From the NCBI RefSeq assembly GCF_016920785.2, contig NW_024609835.1:21915108-21979107 (forward strand): a stretch of DNA of 64,000 nt. The letters run 5' to 3'. The notes beneath the pieces were generated by a model, which saw only the letters and a program-made list of their open reading frames with translations, did no database searches and had not been told where the DNA came from. Below, piece by piece: positions 42,148 to 53,580 of this stretch. Within the stretch, counting starts at the first letter, position 1; each line of letters starts with the position of its first letter. The stretch is from Ixodes scapularis. Lineage: Eukaryota; Arthropoda; Arachnida; Ixodida; Ixodidae. The position numbers and the translations under genes are program-made.

Positions 42148-43310
42148 ATCGCTCGAACTTTCGTCTGCTCTTTCAAAGTTGTCTGCTTTTTGTCGTCTGC
42201 TCGTTCAAACAAAAGCGGCCCGTAGACCAAACTTTGACCCGGTGATTGCAATAAGGAGTAATTGCAGGCCTCAAAAGACTTAAGTAAGCTCGGTGTAAAC
42301 AGTAGATACAAGATGTTGATCATTTGTACCGGTGGCCATCACCGACCTGTTACGCTTGGTGTGTTCCCGCTTCTGATTTTCAGTATGGACGTCCATCATC
42401 GCCGCTACCTTCTACACTTTTGCAGCACGAGCGACGTCGCGACCGAAAATAGCTACAAGAATCTCATCATGGTTTTGGCGTCCATTCTGCAGCGTTCATG
42501 CGAATGAATCGCCGCACGTCAAATTATTTACGGAAAGTTTAGCGGCGTAACGAGCCTTGATAATTTCGCTCAGGCGATTAAAGTGGTAAGACATTGCGAT
42601 GAGGACGTAGAATCGACAACTTCTAAGCGAAAAAGAGTATGCAGACTCACACAGACGCCGACAACGTGACATTCGAATGGTTTGTTGACGCGGGACGCGG
42701 TGCTTCTTGGCCGTACTCCATTGCGCAGGCGTTCGAACTGTCGTCTGCTCTTTCAAACTTGGTTGCTTTTTGTCGTCAGCTCGTTCAAACGACAGCGGCC
42801 CATAAACCAAACGTTGACCCGGTAATTGCGATAAGAACTAAATGCAGGCCTCAAAACACTTTTGAAGGTTGGTTGGGGTGAGTCGGCTAAGTGTAAACAG
42901 ATACAGAAAGTTGTTGATCATTGTTACCAGTGGCCATCACCGACTTGTAATGCCCGATTCTACTAGCGGTTTTCAGTATCGATGTCCACCATCTCAGCTA
43001 CGGTCCACGCTTTTGCAGTCCGAGCGACGTCGCGACGGAATATAGCGAGCAGAATCTCATCGTGGGAGTCAGGCTTTAGCGCCCATTCTGCGGCGTCCAC
43101 GTGAAATGAATCGCCGCACATCACATTATTCACGCAAAGTTTTGCCTCGATAGTTTTGCTGAAGCCACTCAAGTAGTCAGACATTGTTAGGAGGACGTAG
43201 AATCAACAATTCCAACGCAAAAAGGAGCACGGGGACTCCCACCGACGCCGACAACAACGCAATTCAATGGTTTGTTTATGGGCGACGGCGGGCTTTTTGC
43301 CCATTATCCA
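42148..43310. repeat. Two-copy tandem duplication, unit about 580 bp
   Basis: Units at about 42148-42730 and 42731-43310 share the order TCGTCTGCTCTTTCAAA, a CGGCCC-AGACCAAAC word, GGTGGCCATCACCGACTTG-like sequence, GAGCGACGTCGCGAC, GAATCTCATC and ACAGACGCCGACAAC-like ends. On the minus strand both units can encode a related segment: VNNVMCGDSFHVDAAEW in one, VNNLTCGDSFA in the other. The unit may derive from a coding exon of unknown identity. Confidence 0.75.
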
Positions 43311-44943
43311 CCGCGCATGCGCGGCGCCGGTGGCGTCCGCTAGGGGCGCTCCGGTTTGTTTGTAAACATGAGTTGGTGTATAGCAGTCGGGATGGAAGTT
43401 ATTAGAACATCATAAAACAAAAAAAAAAAGAGGAGATTGGGTCACATGTAATTAAACCTATCACTACACCCTAGTGTTCGTTTTTTTTTTTTTTTTTTTT
43501 ACATTTTAAAATAGTACACTTTCAGTAAAACACGTTTCTTTTGAAACCGGCGTGGTATCGGAAAGCGGGTTCATCCAATTCGCGACATCAGGCCCGAAGT
43601 CACGCATCAGTAACACTCTACTCCGGAACCAACGTGAAGCTTTTCCAACTTGACAATTTGTCCGAGGAGTCTTGACAGTTTGTCCGTGGACAAGTAGGAC
43701 AATGGGTCCGACTTGTCTCTCTCTCTCTCTTATAGTGGTTGTTCCAACCACTAGAAGAGAAAAATCTCCCACTGCCCGCCGATATGATTGGTAAATTCTT
43801 CTATTTAGCACCGCACAAACGTGGACGAGTCAACCTTTAAGATGCCGTTAAAGAGATGCTGAACCGAAATCTAGATTCCACAAAACACGCGGCAAAAGCG
43901 TGCAACGGGATGCTACAAACACCAAAACATCCCTCATACAGCAATATCTCGAACGGATTACCGTATTTTTCAAGAAAAGGAGGCTCATTTGACAGAAATA
44001 TTCACGTCATGTTTCTCCGAGAAGCAGAGGGAACGGCCTCGCGTCTTCTCCGACTCGCGGCCTTGAAGGAGCGAAGCGAAGAGAGGAGGAAACTAGGTAT
44101 CTTTACGGTCACGCGCCTCGTCGGCTTAGTTCAATCTCGTCCTCTTTTTCCAAAAATACGGGCGTCCATTCGAGATATCGCCTTACGAGTAGTGTTGTTG
44201 CTCGTAGTTTCTCTAACTTGACGGCTACCCTGCCTCGTGGGGCATGCCGACGACACGATCGGACGATCGTCGGGATAGGTAGTAATTGCTACAGCCGAGC
44301 GCGGCGCAGTTTACCATTGCTCTCGCTGCGAGGGGCCGCCGGGTCAACTACCACCATGGTGGATACCGGTGTTCGACGTCATCATGTGACGTAGGTGCAA
44401 GGCATGTATATGTCTTAGCGTTTTACCCCCTGCCGGGCTGCATCTACACATACTGGCGGTTATCTAGAGATCCAGTGCATCATGCAAGTCGAGAGAAGTC
44501 AATATTTGCTCTTTATTTTTAATCATGAAGTAAAATACCCGAGACTGTGGTAAAAGCTGGGAAACTTGGTCGAAGAAAAACGACAGCGGAAAAGAACGTC
44601 TCAAACTCAGCTACTGCGTTTTTGCTTTTTCCTCACAGCCTTATATACCCACAACCTAATCACCGACCACCGACGTCACACAGTCAACCTTTGTTATACA
44701 ATTCTACCCAGACTGGTCTTCACCTCAACCGTAAACGGTGACCTCAATCCCAAACTGAAAACTTGGGACCTTGAACAAAAGAAACACACGGAACCACTTC
44801 CTTTCCAGCCGGAGTCTGAAAAGGCTGTGCGTTATCTAAATGAGAACTGATATGATTTCCAACTGAACCCCTGCCCGCAAAATGACTCATTGCCTGTTCA
44901 TTTACAACTGAAAAGCTTCCACCAGCTCGCCTGCGCAATTAAT

Positions 44944-44972
<29 letters not shown>
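43311..44972. other. Spacer without recognised genes
   Basis: Contains CTCTCT runs, T tracts (43482-43500 and 44944-44972) and a TTAAAGAGATGCTGAACC word at 43850 that resembles a transposon end without a visible partner. No coding feature is supported. Confidence 0.35.
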
Positions 44973-44976
<4 letters not shown>

Positions 44977-45104
44977 CAATCTATTTACAGGTTTTTGGTT
45001 GAACACGAGTTTCTGTATCCCCTTATAGAGTTTTTTTTTGTTTCTTTTAAGACAATCTATGTACAGGTTTTTGGTTGAACACGAGTTTCTGTATCCTTAT
45101 AGAG
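44973..45104 (+). repeat. Direct repeat, two copies of about 57 bp
   Basis: Copies at 44973-45030 and 45049-45104 differ by two or three bases and are separated by a T-rich linker. Confidence 0.9.
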
Positions 45105-45159
45105 TTGTGACGACGAGATTGCTCCAGATCTCTTAGAAAGGTTTTTTTTACAAAGCCGC

Positions 45160-45512
45160 TTACAATAGGAGAGATATACTTCGTGTTTTCAAACGAAGTC
45201 ATTAACATTAGTCTAATGCACGTCTGCGTTGGACATTTTTCTGGAAACGATTTAATCCTGACTCAGATGGAAAGCGTGCGATTGCCTCCAACTCGTTGAT
45301 CTGATGTGGTGCATAGGAAATGTTTTCAGGGCAATTACTTCCTTAACTTTATGCCAGCATGGCAAATAAATAAGCAGTCAGAGTCGGAAAATTTAAAACC
45401 AGATTGATTTCGTACGGCATTCTTTCTTTAAAGCAGCGCACTTCCGTCAGTTTGAACTTGAAGCCGTTCACGCTGCTGCCAATTGGTACGCCGACTTTCG
45501 GTCGTTGCGAAC
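45160..45512 (+). promoter_or_regulatory. Promoter/5' leader block, copy C
   Basis: Aligns with 8090-8446 and 57165-57538, including TTTTCAAACGAAGTCA, TAATGCACGTCTG, CTGGAAACGATT and GACTCAGATGGAAA. It is more diverged than the other two are from each other, so it is the oldest of the three copies or has evolved fastest. Confidence 0.55.
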
Positions 45513-45539
45513 ATGCATCTTAAGGTGGCGGGGGTTCCA
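45513..45539 (+). CDS. Receptor first exon, copy C
   Basis: Encodes the same nine residues as gene B exon 1 (MHLKVAGVP) with four synonymous differences, then the donor GTAAGA. Synonymous change with a kept protein and donor suggests it was under selection after duplication. No S1, M1 or M3 exon follows before the last exon at 50999, so the gene is incomplete here. Confidence 0.6.
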
Positions 45540-45651
45540 GTAAGAATATTTTGTTTATTGCAAGGCACAAATATTCGTAACTCTAACAGTGGAGGTACCA
45601 AATATTATTATTTAAAAGCCATCTCCGGGTGTACGTGACGTCGCAATCGCC

Positions 45652-46868
45652 TGGGCCCGTTTGCTCGAAGCCGGTTAACTTTAACCGCGGTTAAAAGTTA
45701 ACCGCCCTTCCCTACGAGGTACCCACAAGTACCCAGCCAAGTTTGACGAGGGCTGGATGAGCGGTAGCTCCGCGTTTTATTATGGGGTGGTAGCTGGTGT
45801 CACCTACTGGCTGTAGCGAATATACGTGGCTTCCGTGGAAAGGTTACCGAAATGGGGGGACCCAACAAATGCGCGCTGCCTGGCTTTCGCGATGCAGCGA
45901 GGCATACATTTGAGCTTAAGAAACAGTTTTTATTGCTCGTGGTACAAACAATCACCAAGGTAAAACTAAATTAACCCTTGTTTGGAAATTTTCTAAATAT
46001 TTGGCTGTATGAAGTGAAGAAAAGCCTCGTGAAATTTCCTTCCGATTTCGAAAGAGGACGACGAAGTTGAGTCCTAGAAACGATGAGAAAGAAGTGAGCA
46101 GTGAAAGGCGGGCGGTATACTGGCAGCATGGTTGGCCAGCATGTAAGAACTGTATATAACACCGTCATAAATTGAAAAACCTGGAACTCGGCTCCACTGA
46201 AAATTGACCTATTAGTAAATTACCCGAACATCGAGAAGAACGCTGACAGTGTAATTCTACGATCCGCGCGCGCTGGCGATCCACATTTGGAGTAAATAAT
46301 CATAATAAATCTTTGACGAACGCGCGTGCACGGCAAAATTTGTTTTAGGCTTTTTGCTTCAGAACAGTTATTACTGCAGACGCCAGCATTTGCAGCGCGT
46401 GTAACTACACCCGTAGCATGCACCTCAGTGCCTTTAAGATTTAGCAAAAGGTCTATCGGAACGCTGTCTGCTTTTGTGTGCTATCAATACCCGGCCGATT
46501 GAGTCAAGGCAATCAATCCACTTTCCAAAGATGTTACCATGCCGACAACTATCGCGTTCATTTAGGCTTAGGAATGGCCAGAGTCGAAAGTCTATCTAAA
46601 AAATGTGGCGAGGTCTTTGCTCATGCTTTGCGTTTTAAGTGAGGTAAGGCAACGCGAAAACCTCCTGCACGATTCATTGCTGACTAACGCGCCTGCTACT
46701 GCAGCTACTACGACGTATTAGTTCCAAAGCGAGCGGCGCTCACTCACCGGGGCACCGCCATGTTTCCGCGCCGTCCTTACTCTGCCGGTCAGGTGACCGA
46801 AAATTCCCCCTCGTAGGGAAATCCGGTTAACCGCGGTTAGTTAACCAGCTTCGAGCAAACGGGCCCAG
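45652..46868. mobile_element. MITE-like element with CTGGGCCCG ends
   Basis: The ends are inverted repeats over about 20 bases (CTGGGCCCGTTTGCTCGAAG), followed on both sides by GGTTAACY and AACCGCGGTTAA palindromic words and further in by CCTACGAGG. Length is 1217 bp. No ORF resembles a transposase and I see no clear target duplication. GGGCCCGTTT ends occur in PIF/Harbinger-type elements. Confidence 0.7.
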
Positions 46869-47033
46869 AGAAAAGAAATGTCTGGCCATTCTCTTCTGAT
46901 ATAAGCCAATAAGAGAAGCAGTAGCTACCCTTATTCAGCCATGCCGTCTAAGGGCTAAAAAAACGACTCCCTTTATCCCTGAGACCACGTAATCATCCGA
47001 GGACTTCACCGCCTGCCCTTCTCGTTTTTTAAG

Positions 47034-47178
47034 CAGCATGATGGAGTTCTTGTGAGTGATCACTTCGAGCGGATCTCGGGACTTTACACGTGCACAAACT
47101 TCTCGGAGTGTAGAATTCGTCGAGTACAGCCAACTACAGATTACGAAACGCTAAGAACGGCTTATTATTATATTCAAG
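47034..47178 (+). other. Possible orphan exon
   Basis: Bordered by a pyrimidine-rich acceptor (CTCGTTTTTTAAG) and a good donor (GTAAGC at 47179), with 48 open codons including GLYTCTNFSECRIRRVQP and TDYETL. The gene is not recognised. It lies where middle exons of receptor C would be expected but does not resemble the gene B exons. Confidence 0.25.
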
Positions 47179-47686
47179 GTAAGCTGGTTGGTCAAACGAT
47201 TCTAATATTACGCGGCATTACATGAAAGGACGGTCAGACACCACGTCTCTCCATGTCAAGTTACTAAAATACCCGAATGACGTGTCGTCTTGCAGATTCA
47301 GGCTTCACAATTAGTTCTTTAGCGTTATTATTGGCTAATGACGCAATCGTATTGGCTGTGAAACAATAATAAGATGATCAGGACACGCAACATCCCGTCC
47401 TTCTTAGGACCCCAGGGACAATCGTAAGCTACAACAAAACATAAACTATTGTGACATAGGATATACGAAGGTTGGTCTCTTGGTCTAAATTTCTAAATGA
47501 TGAAAGCAACAATCGCAGATAGCCGGCTAAATCACTGGAATGAGGCAAACATGATAACCCACCGTGGGAACGACTGCCTCCTGTGGAGTGCGGCCACGAG
47601 TTTTGTGCTGTGGAATCTGAGCTTGAGGCAGCCGTACAGTCCGTTTGCTGCCAAGTTACGCCAAAACGAGTGGCGTATCCCGAGGG

Positions 47687-48845
47687 AATCCCGGACAAAA
47701 GCTCACCGGACAAAAGCTCACCGGACAAAAGCTCACCGGACAAAAACTCACCCATTTTTTCACAGACCCGGACAAAAGCTCACCCATGTTTTCACAGACC
47801 CGGACAAAAGCTCACCGCGAGAAAATTTCATGTTGGTCTTAACACGAGTGCGGACAACTTAGGTGCATGCGTGCGACACAAAAAGGCAACGATAAATTAA
47901 ATCTGACAGGCGCATGGTTTGTTGATTTTAGTAGAAACATGTTTATTTATCGATTGGTTAGAAGCGAATGCAGTGCCCCACTAGCTCCAGCAGTCTTGGT
48001 AGATCTCGATGTACATGCAAGCCCTCGCAAATATTTCTAAGACGATTCTGCAGGTGCAGAGTCATTTTTCGCACCCGCTTTACGGTGGGCTCACCTCTCC
48101 GGGCTTTTGTCAATGCCGTGGCAACGAGCGCCTGATTTTGCTGTAGGCATTCAATCAGCCTCAAGACGCTTGGATGGGCGTGGCCGACGGGCTTTTGGAA
48201 CCCGGTACTCTATCTTTCGCAGGTGTTGCTCATCCGGTCTTTATCTTGAAGAGTGGTGTCGTACATATTCCACCGTACCGGGGGAAACTCCGGTCGCCGT
48301 CGGCGCAGAGTCAGGCGAAGGGAAGAATTCGCTCTGGGTGCCGCCGCAGATGGAACAGAAGCATAACGGAAGCGGCCGTTGAAATACGTGCAATCAAAAT
48401 AGTCCAGTAGGCAGCGATGTCACCGGTAGACTTTTCCCTAGTGGTCAGTTCTTGTGGAACAAGCTGTGGTGGAAGGAACCCGAGCCTATCTAAAATTCCG
48501 CACAATTTTTTTAAATTGGTCATCTGTCTTGTACTTTTCCAAAAGGCCGAACTCCCGTTTTTTCGAAGTATTTAAAAAAAATTCTCAACTCAATGTGGAT
48601 GAGGTACAAGTTCTTCTAAAAATGGTCCAATGTCCATTGCGTCCGCACTTTATTTCAGCCCGTGTTTCGCCCGGATAGTAAAAAAAAAAAAGAAATCGAG
48701 GTGAGCTTTTGTCCGGGTCTGTCAAAAAACGGGTGAGCTTTTGTCCGGGTCTGTCAAAAAACGGGTGAGCTTTTGTCCGGTGAGCTTTTGTCCGGTGAGC
48801 TTTTGTCCGGTGAGCTTCTGTTCGGTGAGCTTTTGTCCGGTTACC
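47687..48845. mobile_element. Foldback element with iterated 15-bp terminal repeats
   Basis: The left end holds six copies of CCGGACAAAAGCTCA-like units (47690-47815), some spaced by a CCCATGTTTTCACAGA linker. The right end (48705-48840) has the same units in reverse orientation, including the linker. The outer flanks repeat ATCCCGAGGG (47677-47686 and 48846-48855), a 10-bp target duplication of the kind seen with Mutator-like elements. Interior ORFs are short and not recognised. Confidence 0.75.
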
Positions 48846-48855
48846 ATCCCGAGGG

Positions 48856-50604
48856 GAAGATAGAAGGCCTCAGCCCCCTCCCCCCCCCCCCCCCCCACCC
48901 TCCCCCCTCCACTCGCGCCAAAAATACCTGGCTACGTCACTTCCCGAAAACAGTTCTTCAGATCAACCTGATTCTGCTCCCACTCAACCGAAGCTCCCCG
49001 TGAATATGCACATTGCCTGAAAAAGTTTTGATATCAAAAAGCATAATATGCAGACATACAAATATTCATCACATTGTTAATTGAGCACTCTTTAAAACAA
49101 CGGCTCTTAATTTCATACGACATGTTATTCCCATACGTCTGAAACACCCAATTTTTCTGTACCTCTGCTCGTAAATCTTTGAGGAATGTTGATTCGTTGG
49201 ATTACTAGCGGTGATAATAACATATAATTTTATGGCCCTTTTGCTGCCTTTACTTTATCAAGTGTGGGTTTCACCACACCAGCAAGCCGAAATATACATT
49301 TGTCAAGACAGCCTACCTTCACTTTCTTTAGGAATCTTTGCACCCGGTCATCTGTTGCAGTGGCCAGCTGACGCTGCTGCGGGGCTTCTGAGGCTGGGTT
49401 CCCAATACGCTTCTTTTTTCTCGCAGTCTCTGGCTTAACGGAGCGAATGTCAACAACCTCGGCAGCCTGCACGAGAAATCCATAAGTAAGATATGCTTCC
49501 TTCTGTAGTAACACCTCCCCAATACTTTTTCAAGATAACTAACAAGCAACTGCCCATATCACTTCTGCGCACGCTGCAACGTTTCTCTCTTTCTTTCTTT
49601 GACAGTAACATGCTAAGGACCACATCATACTTGTGCCGACGTGGACGGAGAAATCTAAAGTTGAGGCTTGGGCGAGTTGGTACATACTTCGGAAATTAAA
49701 AACAGCGCGGAAAGACGAGTACCAGACAAAGAAGTGACACGGACGTAGCGATGGAGTGCCGGAGAAATCTACCGGCACTCCATTGAGGTGGACGTTGGGT
49801 CGTTGAGCCCGTGTTTGACCTCCGCTTCCACGCGAAAGAGCAGCACCGACACATGACTGCACGCCTCACTCAGGCTGTATATACACACAGCGCGCACAGC
49901 GCGTTAACTCAGCTCGGGGATGCCAGTTGCGAAAAAACGCTTACCCGACCATGCAAGTGCAATGGGCGCTAATTGTGGTGCCATATTTTCCCACCAAAGT
50001 TCAGGGCTGGTGCACTTTCTTCAGAGTCTGGCTGGCCTCAACGTCGGCAGCGACGACCACTACCGCGCTATTTCCGACGACTGCACTGAATTCCAGCGCA
50101 GTTGCCGAACCTTGCCGGTGATAAAACTACTATATTTATCTGACAGTTTTAAGTTTTTAAACTTTTCTTTCGAGTAGAAACACTTACCTTCTACGAGGTA
50201 CGTAGGTACGTGTAAATGTCGACGACGTGCACAAAAGGTAACCTCCTTGTGCCGGTGGAGCCTGTCATAAATGCGTGTTGGTGCAGCGACGAATCAAGTG
50301 GGTCCGGCTGCTCTTCCCCGCGAAAAGTCAATTTCTGGCGATACCGCTCTTTGTGTGCGACGTCCAACTCTCAGTAGTAGTCACTGCTCATGATTTAACT
50401 GTCGTGCGGATAAAATTACGGCAGAGCGACTTCGTAAGAATTTTACACGTCCACAGCAAATCCAGTCACTGCCCGCGCCGTAGGAAAACCACAGAGGCGG
50501 GCGGACCGGAAGTACCAAACCGGAAAGCTGTTTAGGCTAACCATTGTCACAACGGAGGTCAAGTTTGTTGCCAAACAAAAAAAGGCGGATAGCACGGACC
50601 GTGT
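48856..50604. other. Spacer in the receptor C interval
   Basis: A C tract at 48881-48895 and a perfect 12-bp hairpin (49751-49762 with 49772-49783) are the only structures. ORFs of about 100 codons have no recognised domain. No receptor exon is found here. Confidence 0.45.
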
Positions 50605-50998
50605 AACGTAACATTGCGGTTGGGCGAAGTTACGCGTGGAGTGCCGATTAAAGCCTCGCTCACACCGCTAATACATCAATCATACAAAAAACAGTCTACA
50701 GGCACTCCCTGAGGCATTTCTTGTATGACGGTCACATTTGTCATACCAACACTGCCCGCACACATCTTCGAAGCACGTGAAACAAACATGATTCGATGAT
50801 GCTTGAGTGGTGTCCGCACATTATTCTGTCATCGTGTCAGGAGCAAACACCGTGTCTTTTGCGTTATATGTGAGCAGTATGAGCGCGGCTTTACCTTGCT
50901 CCTAACGTCCGTTTCAGTGCATCATAAGACGAAGCGCAGTGCGTTAGTGTGGTATACATATCTTACCGCGCCCCCTCATGTTACTGTTACAGGTACAG

Positions 50999-51266
50999 GA
51001 TCCTGTGGGTCTTCCAAAGCCCGTTTTCCCTGTTGCGCTACCACGAGCTCTTCCCCAAGGGGTCCACCTGCCTCCTGGACACGCACAAGCAGGACCGCAG
51101 CAGCTCTTTCCAGCCTCTCAGTTTCCGGGATATGCGAGCCGTCTTCATCCTGACCGGCTTCCTGTTCGCGTTGACCTCTGTGTTCCTCTTTATCGAGCTG
51201 ATTGTTTGCGGGCTTTACCGCTGCACCGACTGCATTGCAGGAGAGACGGACGTCCACACATGCTGA
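50999..51266 (+). CDS. Ionotropic receptor gene C, last exon
   Basis: The exon reads ILWVFQSPFSLLRYHELF, then KQDRSSSFQPLSFRDMRAVF, and a helix ending VFLFIELIVCGL, to TGA at 51264-51266. It has no frame damage and matches gene A's last exon closely. Two in-phase acceptors are possible (AG at 50997-50998 or 50991-50992); the first matches gene A. No penultimate exon lies upstream, so it may be a leftover of the block duplication and not part of a working gene. Confidence 0.72.
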
Positions 51267-52896
51267 GGTTTAGAGCGCTTTTGGCCTCAGTTTTGTTTTT
51301 GGAAATATTAAAAACGTTAGAAAGAACTACATGTCACTCAGCTTTGCAACTTGAGACTTCAAAAAACGTTTTATAGGCAAGCGGTGCATTTTTCGTACGT
51401 TTGCTTTTATGCGCACATTTGGTTTACAAAGCTAACAAAAACAATTCCACTCTCCGTTAATTTTCAACCTTTACTTTTTTAGAAGGTCAAAACGCTGCGA
51501 CTGTTGAGAAAGAACTATAGTGCGAGGCCTGTGTTTCAGGGCCATTTAAAATACTGACATGCATCTAGGGCTTTTCGTTTATTTATTTAGATTATTGTTA
51601 AGCCCCTGAGAATTTATTTTTAATGGTCTGAGTTTATTTCAATCATAGACTAACTGTTCATCAAGGTCCGTCTATTCTTCTTGCCGAGTTCGACCTTAAT
51701 ATGATCACAACATACCAAACATTTCCTGACAGAGGCAACTCGCAGAACAGACTGGAGAATATTTCTCTCTTGGACTCAGTCTTTTTTAGAGTAACCCCCC
51801 CCCAACACACACACACACGCACGCACTATCACACGCAAACCGCCGAAATTGCGTTAATAAGTGTATTGCATTATGTGGCCTATTTGCCTAAATTACTGCT
51901 CTTAGTTGCATTACTGTAATAATATAAGCATTTGTTTGTGTAGATAGTGTGTTGCATACACCACAAAACCCTTCGTGGCGTAAGTCTGCATATCGTCGAA
52001 TTCGCAAAAATCTTAATGTAAATCCTCATACTGCATATCCCTAACAACTTAAAGCCCTGAACTCTATTCTAACCGCTGATATCGCTGGTGCTAATAAAAA
52101 TTCAGTGGGATGAAGTGACAGAATGGCGGAGAAGAAATGCAGACGATGCGTTTTGTCCAGTGCTTGCCAACCTCACTTTTTTTTTCTTGCCGAAGATGAT
52201 TTATTGCGGCGGAACGAAATGGAAAAGGTACCAACTTTGTATGACATAATTTGCGGCTCCTTTTCGTTTAATAAAGCTTCACCAGCGACTTGAGCCCACT
52301 GAGGCCACATATGTTCCTGTGTTCCGCCATTCCAACGCCGCCGAAAAACGTGCATCAAGACAGCATACATTTTGCTTTAGATTTACATCTCCGTCATATC
52401 ACATATCCTCCGATTCTTTGAATAAGAAAATTCAAAGCTCCATAATCAAAGGGAGATAATCTGGCAGTGCATACATTATCGACGCTTGTTGTTGAAGCTG
52501 TTTACTATTTTACCTTTACTAAAGAAGTAATGTGCACCATCGTCGGCGCTCGAAGTAATGAGTGCTCAACAACACAACGTCTTCATGGCTACTTTAGTAA
52601 CTGCGCTAGCTTTTGTTGAATGATACAAGAAAATAAGTCACATCCACGCAGTATTTCTTGTTTGTTGCATTACGGCTTATGTAATAAATATATTTCTCAT
52701 AGTTTAGAAACCGCTTTGTATACGCGGAAAAATGACACTAGAAATTTCTGCTTTTTTATGCTTTCGCCCAAAATTTTCTAGTGAATACGGTTCCATGTTG
52801 GTGTCCAATAAACATATCGAGTCATTCTTGAACTTGTATATGCCTTATATAATTTCTATAAATTCTCATATATTTATTGTACGAATCAAATATCAA
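51267..52896. other. 3' flank of copy C
   Basis: Aligns with 5613-6530 of copy 1 including the AATAAA at 52270-52275. About 350 bases at 52475-52825 are absent from copy 1 and are an unidentified insertion. No gene is supported. Confidence 0.5.
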
Positions 52897-53214
52897 TGAC
52901 GAAAATAATCGCTGGAGAAGGGGAACAAGAGGGACAAAGGAAAACACAGATCTTCAGACACAGCTAATTGACTGGTGCGCGACCGCAAAAATTTGCTTGG
53001 TCCGGGTAAAGCTCAGTTGGTCAGCGCTCCACTGGAAAGGGAGATGTGCCGGGTTCGATACTCGGACCAGGCGAATTCTTTCGGTCGCGCACCGGTCAAT
53101 TAGCTGTGTTTGGAGATTTTTGTTTGTCCTTTCTCCCTCTTGTTCCCCTTCTTCAGGGATCATTTTCGTCATTCTTGTCCAGCTCGCTTGCAGCTTTGCA
53201 TTTAATAACATTAT
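52897..53214 (+). mobile_element. Foldback SINE with a tRNA-like centre
   Basis: The insertion is flanked by a 13-base target duplication (52884-52896 AATCAAATATCAA; 53215-53227 with one change) and is absent from copy 1. Its centre, 53001-53069, is tRNA-like: TCCGGGT pairs with ACTCGGA, CCA follows, and there are an A box (GCTCAGTTGG, 53011-53020) and a B box (GGGTTCGATACTC). The flanking arms, about 90 bases each (52905-52995 and 53073-53165), are reverse complements of each other. The right half alone looks like an ordinary tRNA-derived SINE; the left arm is an inverted copy of its body. Confidence 0.8.
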
Positions 53215-53307
53215 AATCATATATCAAATTGTGCGTTTTCATTAGGCATGTGACGCAGCGATCGCTGCAATCTGTGAAGTCTATTTTCTAAAGGACTATA
53301 TAAAATT

Positions 53308-53580
53308 TCACGTGACGTCATTTCCCTGATAAATTTAGCGGGGAAACTGAATTGCTATTGAGCTCACGTGACGTCAATTTTCCTGCTAAATGTAGCGGGA
53401 ATTGAGTTGCTGTTGAGGTCACATGACGTCCATTTTGCCGCTCAATCTAGCGGAGAAACTGAATTTGTTGAAAGGTGACGTGACACCAAGGTCATGTGAC
53501 GACATTTCGCCGGCTAGATTTAGCGGGTAATTGAATTGGTGTTGAGGTCACGTGACGTCAATTTTTCCATTAAATTTACG
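53308..53580 (+). repeat. Minisatellite, unit about 55-57 bp, about five copies
   Basis: Each unit starts TCACGTGACGTCA or a close variant, then CTAAATNTAGCGGG and ATTG-rich sequence with GTTGAGG. The start joins an E-box (CACGTG) to a CRE half or full site. It is absent from copy 1 of the segmental duplication. Confidence 0.85.

Noticed and set aside
43850..43870. Additional TTAA transposon end
   Set aside because: Only one terminus-like word is present, with no inverted partner in the window.
45652..46868. PIF/Harbinger family assignment for the GGGCCCGTTT element
   Set aside because: The end sequence fits, but the flanks do not show the expected three-base duplication, so only MITE-like is claimed.
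53001..53069. Functional tRNA gene
   Set aside because: Acceptor stem and B box fit, but the D-stem is mismatched and the anticodon stem cannot form a normal 7-base loop. CCA is encoded and the unit sits in a SINE with a target duplication.
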